Part shown: positions 35,287 to 44,136 of the stretch, piece by piece | Numbering within the stretch: position 1 is the stretch's first letter | Layout: the number at the start of each line of letters is the position of its first letter | NCBI GenBank assembly: GCA_934177795.1 | Contig: CAKPPS010000008.1 | Location: 1-50,451 of the forward strand | Direction: 5' to 3' | Length of the DNA: 50,451 bases | Origin: an uncultured Clostridia bacterium | GTDB taxonomy: Bacteria; Bacillota; Clostridia; TANB77; CAG-508 | Notes under the pieces: model-generated | Seen by the model: only the letters and a program-made list of their open reading frames with translations | Databases searched by the model: none | What the model was told of the DNA's origin: nothing | Translations under genes and position numbers: made by a program

Positions 35287-36309
35287 CTACTTAATATAAA
35301 GCGCAGCACGAAAACCAGTTTTATCGAACACATTATTAGGAAAATAGTAATTGCGATAGGCGACAGGATAACGTTTTCCAAAATCGTAGATGCTACCTCG
35401 GATAACACGAGAAGAACTTTCGCTCTGTTCTTGTGTCCATTCATACACATAGCCGTAGATGTTATTATCATGCCATCCTTCTTCGCTTCCTGTTTCAACT
35501 AATTTTCTTGGAGAATTCTCTGTATTCCGATGATTGCCCCCTCCAGTAGAGTTCTTCGCAATTTCAGCAAGAGTTCTAACTTCTGTTTTAATCAACCATT
35601 CCAATACCGAATCATATTCTGCACCAAAAGTCAGATGACTTTTAACTGCTTCATTGTCTTCGATAGTGGATGCAATCTTCTTGGTATCATCAAAATTGAT
35701 GTTTACCCACGGCATAACTCCTTTTACTGACTGCGGTTTTCCTGCTGAACTCTTGGAAATGTTATAACGAGAAAAATAAAATCCCCCATATTTTTTAACA
35801 CTTTCAAGTTGCTCAAGCAATTCACCATTTAAAGCTTCATTGAATTCATCATCCGAAAATTCATCGTTCATGTAATTTCGTCTGCCGAATTTCTCCGAAA
35901 AAAGTTCGCCATCAAGTGTTCCATTAGCTGACAGAAATTCTACTGGAATCCATACAAATTGATTGTATGTTTCCTTTAAAAATTCAACCTCATCGGAATT
36001 TTGCCAGTTAATACTACTTGGGATTTTATAGATGACTAAGCTCTTATCTTTTCCCCAAATGGTGTTTTCCTTGTCTACTCCAGACACTGTCCAACCTTGT
36101 GGAACTATTGCTTTGTTGCCATTATTATCTGTATACACAGATAATGCCTCTGCATATTCCCCAGCTAATACAGTTGGCAGTTCCTCCGAATAAATACTAT
36201 CCGAAACAAGGTTCAGAGCTTTAACAATCACTTCTCCACTTGTTCCCTCTGAGACTTTAAAATTTATTCCTTCTTTAGCCTCAAGCACAATTTTTTCATA
36301 CCGTTTCAT
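35287..36309 (-). CDS. FGE/SUMF1-fold protein of foreign codon usage
   Basis: 340 residues without signal peptide or membrane helix. An N-terminal region of about 85 residues is followed by a formylglycine-generating-enzyme-like fold: IVPQGW, FVWIPVEF, YGGFYFSRYN, YGYVYEWTQE and TGFRAALYIK at the end. It resembles the C-terminal domain of the gene at 25127 but lacks the pilin anchor. Its base composition is visibly richer in G+C and it uses CGG as arginine in frame twice (codons 3 and 261), unlike the native genes, so recent transfer is likely. If CGGA shifts frame in this host, codon 261 would truncate it about nine codons later. Confidence 0.83.
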   Translation of the reverse strand: MKRYEKIVLEAKEGINFKVSEGTSGEVIVKALNLVSDSIYSEELPTVLAGEYAEALSVYTDNNGNKAIVPQGWTVSGVDKENTIWGKDKSLVIYKIPSSINWQNSDEVEFLKETYNQFVWIPVEFLSANGTLDGELFSEKFGRRNYMNDEFSDDEFNEALNGELLEQLESVKKYGGFYFSRYNISKSSAGKPQSVKGVMPWVNINFDDTKKIASTIEDNEAVKSHLTFGAEYDSVLEWLIKTEVRTLAEIAKNSTGGGNHRNTENSPRKLVETGSEEGWHDNNIYGYVYEWTQEQSESSSRVIRGSIYDFGKRYPVAYRNYYFPNNVFDKTGFRAALYIK

Positions 36310-36375
36310 AGTTTATACCTCCTTAAGTAATGATTTTATAACGGTTTCTAACAGACGCTTAGCGTCATTATGTTA

Positions 36376-36404
36376 ATTATACCACATTTTCTTATATTTC
36401 ACAA
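36376..36404 (-). promoter_or_regulatory. Promoter of the accessory FGE-fold gene
   Basis: Minus-strand -35 TTGTGA (36404-36399), 17-nt spacer, perfect -10 TATAAT (36381-36376). A short palindrome (GACGCTAAGCGTC) follows in the 5' UTR. Confidence 0.75.
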
Positions 36405-36493
36405 GTTTTGAATCAAGGAGTTTTTTCGCTTGTACCCATTTTTGAACTAATTTATGTCAGATATTTCTGGTTTGCCTTATATTGAATTTTATT

Positions 36494-38317
36494 TTATTCT
36501 TCTACTTCTTCAAACTGACTATTATATAATTCAGCATAAAAGCCATTTTTAGCTAATAATTCTTCATGTTTTCCTTGTTCTACAATATCTCCATGATTCA
36601 TTACTAATATTAAATCTGCATTTTTTATTGTTGATAATCTATGAGCTATAATAAAACTTGTTCTTCCTTTCATCAAATTATCCATAGCTGCTTGTATTTG
36701 TATTTCGGTTCTTGTATCTATTGAACTTGTAGCTTCATCTAATATTAATATTTTAGGGTCTGCTAAAATAACTCGTGCTATTGTTAATAATTGCTTTTGT
36801 CCTGCTGAAATATTAGTTGATTCTTCATTTATTAATGAATTATATCCTTTAGGTAAGGTCTTTATAAAGTGATGTATATGTGCAGCTTTTGCAGCTTCTA
36901 TTACTTCTGTTTCTGTTGCATCTTCTTTACTATATTTTATATTTTCTTTTACTGTTCCACCAAATAACCATGTATCTTGCAATACCATTCCAAACATCTT
37001 TCGTAAGTCTCCTCTATCAAAGTCCTTAATATTATGTCCGTCTACTGATATTTCTCCATCTGTTACATCATAAAATCTCATTAATAACTTAACCATAGTT
37101 GTTTTCCCTGCTCCTGTTGGTCCCACTATAGCTATTTTTTGTCCTTCTTTCACTTCAGCATTGAAGTCATTTATTATTGTTCTGCTTGAATCATATCCAA
37201 ATTTTACATGTTCAAATTTAACATTTCCTTTTAATTTATCTGTAGTAATATTACTCTTTGCTGTTACTACTTCTTCTGGTTCTTCCAAAAATTCAAATAT
37301 TCTTTCTGCTGCTGCAATCATTGATTGCAACATGCTTGATATTTGTGCAATTTGATTTATAGGTTGTGTGAATTGTTTATTATATTGTATAAAACTTTGT
37401 ATATTTCCTACTGTAATTGTTCCTTTTATTGCTAAATATCCTCCTGTAACTGCTACAGCTACATATCCAATATTAGAAATAAAATTCATTACTGGGAACA
37501 TTAACCCAGAAAGGAATTGTGATTTCCAACCTGAATGATACAATTGATTATTGGCTTCTTCAAATTCTTTTATAACCTTATCTTCTGCATTAAATACTTT
37601 TACAATATTTAATCCTCCATATACTTCTTCAACTTGACCATTTACATGTCCTAAATAATCTTGTTGTCTTTTAAAATATTTTTGTGATTTTTCTACTATT
37701 TTCTTTACTAACATAGCTGCTATAGGCAAAATTACTAATGATATTAATGTCATTTGCCAACTTATTGAAAACATCATTATTAATATACCTATAATTGTAC
37801 AAATTGAAGTAATAATTTGTGTAATACTTTGATTTAAATTCATTCCTAAAGTATCTATATCATTTGTTATTACTGATAAAACTTCTCCATTTGTTCTTTT
37901 ATCAAAATAACTCATTGGCAATTTATTTATTTTTATTGCAATATCATTTCTTAATTTATAAGTTATTTTTTGTGCTATACTAGTCATTGTAAATCCTTGA
38001 ATAAAGGAAAATATTGCACTTACGACATATAGGCCTAATAATGTTAATGCTATACGTCCAATTTTACTAAAATTTATTCCTTCTCCACCACTCAATTTTC
38101 CGATTAATCCATTATAAATTTCTGTGGTAGCATTTCCTAATATCTTAGGACCCACTATAGTAAATATAGTACTTCCAATAGCAAATATAATAACAATTAT
38201 AATTGCTATTTTATATTTAGCTAAATATGAATTTATTAACTTTTTTGTTGTCTTTTTAAAATCTTTTGATTTTTCTGTTACTGGTCCTCTTCCTGGTCCA
38301 CCCATTGGTCCTGGCAT
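36494..38317 (-). CDS. ABC exporter subunit (canonical Walker B half of a heterodimer)
   Basis: About 607 residues: six membrane helices, then an ATPase domain with Walker A GPTGAGKTTM, Q-loop VLQDTWLFGG, Walker B ILILDEATSSID and an H-loop IIAHRLSTI. The signature is NISAGQKQLLT, with Ala for Gly. The catalytic Glu after Walker B is intact. The start is ATG 38317 with AAAGGAGG upstream; the earlier ATG at 38338 would contain that site. It abuts the partner gene, which ends at 38319. Likely a multidrug or lipid exporter; substrate unknown. Confidence 0.92.
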   Translation of the reverse strand: MPGPMGGPGRGPVTEKSKDFKKTTKKLINSYLAKYKIAIIIVIIFAIGSTIFTIVGPKILGNATTEIYNGLIGKLSGGEGINFSKIGRIALTLLGLYVVSAIFSFIQGFTMTSIAQKITYKLRNDIAIKINKLPMSYFDKRTNGEVLSVITNDIDTLGMNLNQSITQIITSICTIIGILIMMFSISWQMTLISLVILPIAAMLVKKIVEKSQKYFKRQQDYLGHVNGQVEEVYGGLNIVKVFNAEDKVIKEFEEANNQLYHSGWKSQFLSGLMFPVMNFISNIGYVAVAVTGGYLAIKGTITVGNIQSFIQYNKQFTQPINQIAQISSMLQSMIAAAERIFEFLEEPEEVVTAKSNITTDKLKGNVKFEHVKFGYDSSRTIINDFNAEVKEGQKIAIVGPTGAGKTTMVKLLMRFYDVTDGEISVDGHNIKDFDRGDLRKMFGMVLQDTWLFGGTVKENIKYSKEDATETEVIEAAKAAHIHHFIKTLPKGYNSLINEESTNISAGQKQLLTIARVILADPKILILDEATSSIDTRTEIQIQAAMDNLMKGRTSFIIAHRLSTIKNADLILVMNHGDIVEQGKHEELLAKNGFYAELYNSQFEEVEE

Positions 38318-38318
38318 A

Positions 38319-40592
38319 CTATTTTCCTCCTTTCTCATTTTGATTTAATTCCTCTTCTGATAATTGTGATAATGCTATTTGTCTATAAGTCTCATTATTT
38401 TTCATTAATTCTTCATGTTTTCCTATTCCAACCATTTTTCCATCTTCTAACACTATTATCTTATCAGCATTTAATATTGTACTAATTCTTTGTGCTACAA
38501 TTATAACTGTTTTATTTTCTGTTTTTTCTGCTAATGCTTCTCGTAATTTGCTATCTGTTTTAAAATCCAATGCAGAAAAACTATCATCAAATACAAATAT
38601 TTCTGGATCTTTTGCAATGGCTCTAGCTATAGACAATCTTTGCTTTTGTCCTCCAGAAACATTGCTTCCGCCTTGTGAAATTTCTTCTTTATATTTCTTT
38701 TCTTTATCTTCTATAAACTCTGTAGCTTGGGCAATCTCTGCTGCTTTTATCATTCTCTCATCTGACATTGTATCATCTGCATATTTAATATTTGATTCAA
38801 TTGTTCCTGAAAATAGCATACCTTTTTGTGGTACAAATCCTATAATATCCCTCAAATCATGTTGAGAAACATCTTTTATATTTACACCATCAATACAAAG
38901 TTCCCCACCTGTAACATCATAAAATCTAGGTATTAAATTAACTATTGTTGATTTTCCACTACCTGTGCTTCCTATAATAGCTGTTGTTTGTCCTGGTTCA
39001 GCTGTAAAGTTTATGTCTTCTAATATTTCTGTATCTGCATCTGGATATCTAAATGAAACATCCTTAAATTCAACTAACCCTTTTTTATTAGAATCAAATT
39101 TCTTAGTTTCTTCTTTGTCTTTTATTTTTGGTTCTGTATCCAAAATTTCATTTATACGTCTAGCTGATACTGAAGCTCTTGGTAACATAATTGATATCAT
39201 TGATATCATTAAAAATGCCATTACAATTTGCATTGTATATTGTATAAATGCCATCATGTCTCCAACTTGCATTAGTCCTTCATCTACTTTGTGTCCTCCT
39301 GTCCATACTATCAATATCATTATTGAATTCATTATAAACATCATTAACGGCATCATCATTGACATTGCTCTATTAACAAAAACATTTGCTTTCATTAACT
39401 CTTTATTTGCATCTTCAAATCTTTTTTCTTCTCTTTTTTCTTTATTGAATGCTCTTATAACTGGCAATCCTGTAAGTATTTCTCTTGAAACTTCATTTAA
39501 TTTATCTATTAAATCTTGTAATTTCTTAAATTTAGGCATTGCAATTGCAAATAAAGTTCCTACTACAAATAATATTGCAAGTATTGCCACTCCTATAATC
39601 CATGCCATTGAATTATCTGTGTTAGTAAGGACTCTAACAAATCCACCTATTCCTATAATTGGAGCATATACCACTACTCTAAATAACATTGTTATTAGTT
39701 GTTGAATTTGTTGCACATCATTAGTACTACGAGTAATTAATGATGCAGTTGAAAATCCATTTAATTCTTCATTTGAAAATCTAGTAACTTTTTTAAATAC
39801 TTTTTCTCTTAAAGTTTTTCCTAATTTAGCCGCTACTCTAGCAGATAACAACATAACTGATATGGCAGATATCATAGTAATAAAAGCTATTCCAAGCATT
39901 TGAAATCCTACTTTAACTATGTAACTATTTTGAATTTTGTCTGTATCAATTCCTATTTTTGTATACAGTTGTTTTACAGATGCTATTGCTGCTTGCTCTC
40001 TTATTGAATCTCCCATTCCATCTATTTTTTTAGTGAATTCTGACAAAAATTGTTCTTTTTGTTCTGTTGGCATTTGTTTGATAATATCTATTACACTCAT
40101 GTTTTGAATAAATTGTTTTTGCTCTTCTGGTACATTTTGCACCATCTGTTCTTTAATTTTATTTGATGTTTCTTCACTTGTTATTGTTGTCAATTCCATT
40201 AAAGGACCTGACATAATTTTTGATAAGTTTTCTTCTTCTTTTTTGTCTATTTCTTTTAAAACATACAAAGTGTCCTTATTTACCTGATAGTCTTCTCCTA
40301 AATATTTTTTTATAACTTTTTCCTCTCTAGTATTTTGTGTTTCTCCTACTAGAGTATAATTATCTAATATTTCATTATTTTGTTCCGTAAATATTAATAA
40401 TGAGTCCATATCTTCTTTTGATATTACTTCTGGTACTGCACTTTCAATTCCTCCTGCTTGTATACCTTTATTTACTATTTTAGATGTATAATCTGGTAAA
40501 GCTAAATCTGTAGATGCTTGTATACAAAGTAATATCACTATGGCTATAACTGAAACTAATGAATATTTTAAATTTTTTAGTACTTTTAGCAT
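38319..40592 (-). CDS. ABC exporter subunit (degenerate Walker B half, with large extracytoplasmic insert)
   Basis: 757 residues. Between helix 1 (about 11-30) and helix 2 (about 232-252) lies a soluble insert of about 190 residues (YTSKIVNKG through KIQNSYIVK), common in Clostridial exporters of this type. The ATPase domain has Walker A GSTGSGKST and signature NVSGGQKQRLS, but Walker B ends IFVFDDSFSALD, with Asp in place of the catalytic Glu. Together with the partner this gives one canonical and one degenerate ATP site, as in heterodimeric exporters. Confidence 0.92.
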   Translation of the reverse strand: MLKVLKNLKYSLVSVIAIVILLCIQASTDLALPDYTSKIVNKGIQAGGIESAVPEVISKEDMDSLLIFTEQNNEILDNYTLVGETQNTREEKVIKKYLGEDYQVNKDTLYVLKEIDKKEEENLSKIMSGPLMELTTITSEETSNKIKEQMVQNVPEEQKQFIQNMSVIDIIKQMPTEQKEQFLSEFTKKIDGMGDSIREQAAIASVKQLYTKIGIDTDKIQNSYIVKVGFQMLGIAFITMISAISVMLLSARVAAKLGKTLREKVFKKVTRFSNEELNGFSTASLITRSTNDVQQIQQLITMLFRVVVYAPIIGIGGFVRVLTNTDNSMAWIIGVAILAILFVVGTLFAIAMPKFKKLQDLIDKLNEVSREILTGLPVIRAFNKEKREEKRFEDANKELMKANVFVNRAMSMMMPLMMFIMNSIMILIVWTGGHKVDEGLMQVGDMMAFIQYTMQIVMAFLMISMISIMLPRASVSARRINEILDTEPKIKDKEETKKFDSNKKGLVEFKDVSFRYPDADTEILEDINFTAEPGQTTAIIGSTGSGKSTIVNLIPRFYDVTGGELCIDGVNIKDVSQHDLRDIIGFVPQKGMLFSGTIESNIKYADDTMSDERMIKAAEIAQATEFIEDKEKKYKEEISQGGSNVSGGQKQRLSIARAIAKDPEIFVFDDSFSALDFKTDSKLREALAEKTENKTVIIVAQRISTILNADKIIVLEDGKMVGIGKHEELMKNNETYRQIALSQLSEEELNQNEKGGK

Positions 40593-40671
40593 ACAATTTC
40601 TCCCTTCTTATTTATTATTTGACATTATTCTATTTTATTATATAGAAAATTTTTTTCTTTTTACTATAATA

Positions 40672-40713
40672 AAATAACACTGTATTCTTTATTATATTTT
40701 ATACAGTGCTATT
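40672..40713 (-). terminator. Terminator after lexA
   Basis: AATAACACTGTAT (40673-40685) pairs with ATACAGTGCTATT (40701-40713) with one mismatch, around an AT-only loop. On the minus strand the stem is followed by TTATTATAG. Confidence 0.7.
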
Positions 40714-40765
40714 AGTCAATATTTATATCTATTAGTTTTGTGAATTTTTTGTGTCCTTGTAATAA

Positions 40766-41416
40766 TTACATTTTTCTAAATACTCCTGCTACCTTCCCTA
40801 AAATTTCACAATTTGGTACTATTATTGGATCCATTGTAGAATTTTCTGGTTGAAGACGAATATGATCTGTTTCTTTATAGAATGTTTTTACTGTTGCTTC
40901 TTCTCCTATTAATGCCACAACAATTTCTCCATTATTAGCTGTATTTTGTTTTTTTACTAAAATATAATCTCCATCCAATATTCCAGCTTCAATCATGCTT
41001 TCTCCTCTAACTGTTAGCATAAAACTTTCTGAATTCCCAACAAAATCTACTGGTATAGGAAATGTATCTGTTACATTTTCTACAGCTAAAATTGGTTCTC
41101 CTGCTGTTATTTTCCCTATTATAGGTACTTCTACTAATTCTTTTTGTGTATAGAAATTTTTACTTGTTGTAACCTTTTCTTCTCCAGATGCTCCTTTTAG
41201 TAATCTTAAAGTTCTTCCTTTTTTGTCTTTCTTTTTTATGTAGCCTTTATCTTCTAATCTTTCTAAGTATCCATGTACTGTTGCTGTTGAATTTAATCCT
41301 ACAGCTTTCCCTATTTCTCTAACTGATGGTGGATAACCTTGTGTCATTATTTGTTTTTCTATAAAATGTAATATTGATTTTTCTCTTCTATTTAATTCTG
41401 GTTTTTTTCTTGGCAT
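40766..41416 (-). CDS. lexA: SOS repressor LexA
   Basis: 216 residues: N-terminal winged helix (GYPPSVREIGKAVGLNSTATVHGYL) and C-terminal S24 autoprotease. The cleavage site Ala-Gly is visible in KITAGEPIL, the catalytic serine in VRGESMIEAGI, and the lysine in ATVKTF. The start is ATG 41416, 6-8 nt after GGAGTG; an upstream GTG at 41425 overlaps that site. I saw no clear SOS box in the short upstream gap. Confidence 0.95.
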   Translation of the reverse strand: MPRKKPELNRREKSILHFIEKQIMTQGYPPSVREIGKAVGLNSTATVHGYLERLEDKGYIKKKDKKGRTLRLLKGASGEEKVTTSKNFYTQKELVEVPIIGKITAGEPILAVENVTDTFPIPVDFVGNSESFMLTVRGESMIEAGILDGDYILVKKQNTANNGEIVVALIGEEATVKTFYKETDHIRLQPENSTMDPIIVPNCEILGKVAGVFRKM

Positions 41417-41484
41417 TTTTTTCACTCCATTCTCATATTTTGTCTTATCATATCATACAAACAAATAAATGTCAAACATAAGTT

Positions 41485-41922
41485 TTATATAAAATCTGCT
41501 ATAAATCTCTTTGCTATTTCTGGTGGTAATAATGTAATGTTTTTGATATTTTCTTTTTTTACTATTTCTGGAATATATTCTCCAGCATTTGCATGTCTTT
41601 CACTATTAGAAAATTCTTCTCCTGTCCCAGTGCCAAATTCACCATCAATGTATTCACATAGAAAAAAATATTCCTTCATACTTAATTCTTCATTTTCTAA
41701 TTCATATATTTTTTTGATAACTTTTATATTTATTCCAAATTCTTCTTTAACTTCTCTTATTGTACATTGTTCTAAAGTTTCTCCTTCTTCTAAACCTCCT
41801 CCTGGAAATGTGTAATATTCTTTATATTTAGCATTTCTTTTTACATTTTTTCTGTGCATAAATACATATCCTTCACCTATTGGAATTATTGCCGCACATC
41901 TAATTCTATTAAATTCTTTCAT
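41485..41922 (-). CDS. Nudix hydrolase
   Basis: 145 residues with a complete Nudix box, GGGLEEGETLEQCTIREVKEEFGI-type (G-x5-E-x7-RE-x2-EE-x-G), near residues 40-62, and YYTFPGGG before it. It hydrolyses a nucleoside diphosphate linked to X; the substrate cannot be told. The start is uncertain: ATG 41922 has AGAGAGG 12 nt upstream, and a TTG at 41946 is possible. It lies upstream of lexA on the same strand with a gap of about 70 bp. Confidence 0.85.
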   Translation of the reverse strand: MKEFNRIRCAAIIPIGEGYVFMHRKNVKRNAKYKEYYTFPGGGLEEGETLEQCTIREVKEEFGINIKVIKKIYELENEELSMKEYFFLCEYIDGEFGTGTGEEFSNSERHANAGEYIPEIVKKENIKNITLLPPEIAKRFIADFI

Positions 41923-42016
41923 AACTTCATCATACCTCTCTTTCAACTTTACTTTTGTTCGATTTATTTTATCCCATTAACCCTTAATTAGTCAACTAGT
42001 AAATCCTGATTTTATG

Positions 42017-42045
42017 TTGACATAATTTTACTTTTGCATTATAAT
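42017..42045 (+). promoter_or_regulatory. Perfect-consensus SigA promoter
   Basis: TTGACA, 17-nt spacer, TATAAT, about 70 nt before the ATG at 42114. Confidence 0.88.
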
Positions 42046-42113
42046 TTTATTGAATACATTTTTATTAACCATGCAGATTTGATAAATCTGCTACAAAAGA
42101 AGGAGAATTGAAC

Positions 42114-43046
42114 ATGATTGAAAACAAAAAAAATCTAAACGAAGAAACATATAACATTACATTCACTTCAAAAAGTTGCCACAATTTTGTATATCGGTGG
42201 CTAAATCGCTTAAACTTAGATGTTTCACATTTAGAAATATTACTAAGCAAATATGGAAACATTAAACTGCCTGCTTCATTAGGTGCTTACAAAACCACAG
42301 ATAGATCAATGAAGTGCAAAAATGCTCCTGGAAAAGAAACAACGATTATTTTATCTGCAGTAATTTTGAAGAAGAGCAAAATCACTTTTAAGACTGACTC
42401 TTTTGAAAAAGTTTTTGAAATAAATAATGTTTCTGATACTTTTACTGTAACTCCAGTAAAGACAGTTATAATAAAAGACGATAAAAAATTAGAAGATATG
42501 CATACTTCAAACTTTGCAGTTAATATATGTTTCGACTTTAATAATGTTCTTTTGAGATTAACTGTCTCTACTAATGAATATTATATAAGAGATTCAATCA
42601 AAAAAAAGCAAGATGATTTTTATGATTTTCTATTTAATATAAAAATACCTTTTAATCCTATTGAAATTTATGAAGGTCTTAAAAATCTTTTTTCACTATA
42701 CACTTGGTGGCACAATTCAACTATTACTCTTGCCGAATATCCAGGTGACAATGACTATGCACGTTCAAAAGATTTAAACGAAGTGCATACACAAGAAAAT
42801 ATGATTATGATAGAAAATGGTCGTATTTCCGAACTTCAAATCAAAAATAATGATAGCACTTTTTGGCTTTCAAATATTGGGGAATGGCGCTTATCTAAAA
42901 AAAATATGTCAATCGCAAAGACTTTTAATGGAGGAGTCATATATAATGGGTGTGTAGATTATAAAGATTTCTCTTCTGTAAATTTGCAAGCAGATTTTGC
43001 TTTCGGTGAATCTTTATTTGAAAAATTCAAAAAATATGTTCAATAA
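42114..43046 (+). CDS. Hypothetical protein, not recognised
   Basis: About 310 residues, start ATG 42114 with AGGAG 8 nt upstream (a TTG at 42108 is in frame). No signal peptide or membrane helix. Trp-containing segments (YTWWHNSTITLAEYPGDNDY and STFWLSNIGEWRL) and many beta-like stretches suggest a soluble beta-rich protein. It is expressed from a perfect-consensus promoter and ends before its own terminator, so it is a single-gene unit. It uses CGG as arginine in frame (codon 28: TAT CGG TGG), unlike the native genes, suggesting acquisition. Confidence 0.75.
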   Translation: MIENKKNLNEETYNITFTSKSCHNFVYRWLNRLNLDVSHLEILLSKYGNIKLPASLGAYKTTDRSMKCKNAPGKETTIILSAVILKKSKITFKTDSFEKVFEINNVSDTFTVTPVKTVIIKDDKKLEDMHTSNFAVNICFDFNNVLLRLTVSTNEYYIRDSIKKKQDDFYDFLFNIKIPFNPIEIYEGLKNLFSLYTWWHNSTITLAEYPGDNDYARSKDLNEVHTQENMIMIENGRISELQIKNNDSTFWLSNIGEWRLSKKNMSIAKTFNGGVIYNGCVDYKDFSSVNLQADFAFGESLFEKFKKYVQ

Positions 43047-43054
43047 TCACAAAT

Positions 43055-43083
43055 AAGGGGCTGATTCATTCAGCCTTTTATTA
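43055..43083 (+). terminator. Terminator of the 42114 gene
   Basis: AAGGGGCTGA pairs with TCAGCCTTTT (G-T pairs at the base) around a 5-nt loop, then ATTATT. Confidence 0.78.
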
Positions 43084-43192
43084 TTATATATTAAGAATAA
43101 ATAATAAAAATTCTTTTTATATACTTGAATTTATTTTATATTTAGTATAAGATATAAAAAGAAAAAAAGAGATTCACATAGGAGGATAAATC

Positions 43193-44098
43193 ATGCCAAA
43201 GAAAACTAAAGAAATAAAAGAAGAATCAAAGACAAATAAAATCGGTGAAATCAAAGAAAAAATAACAAAAAAAGTTAGTAAAAATTTACCTAAAAAAGAT
43301 TCAAAAAAAGGAACTACTACAAAAAAAAGCAATAGTAAAAAAAGTACTACAAAAAACGCGTCTAAAAAAACAAAAAATATAAAATCAGAAATCAAAAAAA
43401 CTACTGCTGAAGTAAAAAATAAAGATTCAATAGTTATTTCAAAAAAAGCTTCTACTAATATAAAAACACCTACTAAAAAAACTACTAATAATATTGTTGA
43501 ATATTATGATTTGCCATATCGTTATAATCAAACTGTAGTAAAAGTATTAGCTCAAACACCTACTACTTTATTTATTTACTGGGATATCTCTGATGCTGAT
43601 AGAGAAAATTATAAAAAAACTTATGGTGATAATTTTTTTGAAACTACAAAACCTGTTTTGAAAGTCCATAACATTACTATGAATTATAGCTTTGAAGTTG
43701 ATATTAATGATTTTGCAAATAGTTGGTATCTTCATGTTAATGATGCTAAATGTGATTACAAAATCGAATTAGGAAGACGTCCTATTGTCCAAAATCCTAA
43801 AATTAATACAGATTACATATATGTTACAACTTCTAATGAAATTGAATCACCTAATGACCATATTTTATTTAATAAAGAACAAAAAATGGTTTATTTTAGA
43901 AATATTAAAAATGGTAATGAAACTTCTAAACCATTTTCTGCTAACCTTACATTTCTTAGAAATATGGGCAAAATCTATAATGTTTATGACATATATAAAG
44001 CTATTTATAAAAATGAAAATGTTGAAGAAATTTATAACTTATCAAACCCTTCTTCTGGTAATCCATCATCAGGTACTTTTTCTTCAAGATTTAAATAA
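43193..44098 (+). CDS. DUF4912-domain protein with Lys-rich N-terminal tail
   Basis: 301 residues. Residues 1-100 are very rich in Lys, Thr and Ser (low complexity, predicted disordered). A DUF4912-like domain follows from about 103 to 220: DLPYRYNQTVVKVLAQTPTTLF, IYWDISDADRENY, WYLHVNDAKCDYKIELG. GGAGG precedes the ATG. It is 38 bp upstream of the GH57 enzyme in one transcription unit, a pairing that points to glucan metabolism. The domain may bind carbohydrate or the partner enzyme, but that is inference. Confidence 0.83.
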   Translation: MPKKTKEIKEESKTNKIGEIKEKITKKVSKNLPKKDSKKGTTTKKSNSKKSTTKNASKKTKNIKSEIKKTTAEVKNKDSIVISKKASTNIKTPTKKTTNNIVEYYDLPYRYNQTVVKVLAQTPTTLFIYWDISDADRENYKKTYGDNFFETTKPVLKVHNITMNYSFEVDINDFANSWYLHVNDAKCDYKIELGRRPIVQNPKINTDYIYVTTSNEIESPNDHILFNKEQKMVYFRNIKNGNETSKPFSANLTFLRNMGKIYNVYDIYKAIYKNENVEEIYNLSNPSSGNPSSGTFSSRFK

Positions 44099-44136
44099 TT
44101 TACCAATATACATACTTATTAAAAAGGAGAATTTTA

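Noticed and set aside
35115..35498. ORF of 127 codons overlapping the start-distal half of the FGE-fold gene
   Set aside because: It is an alternative frame of 35287-36309 running through its terminator, with no ribosome-binding site and no recognisable protein.
41426..41484. SOS box upstream of lexA
   Set aside because: No GAAC-N4-GTTC type palindrome was seen in the short upstream gap.
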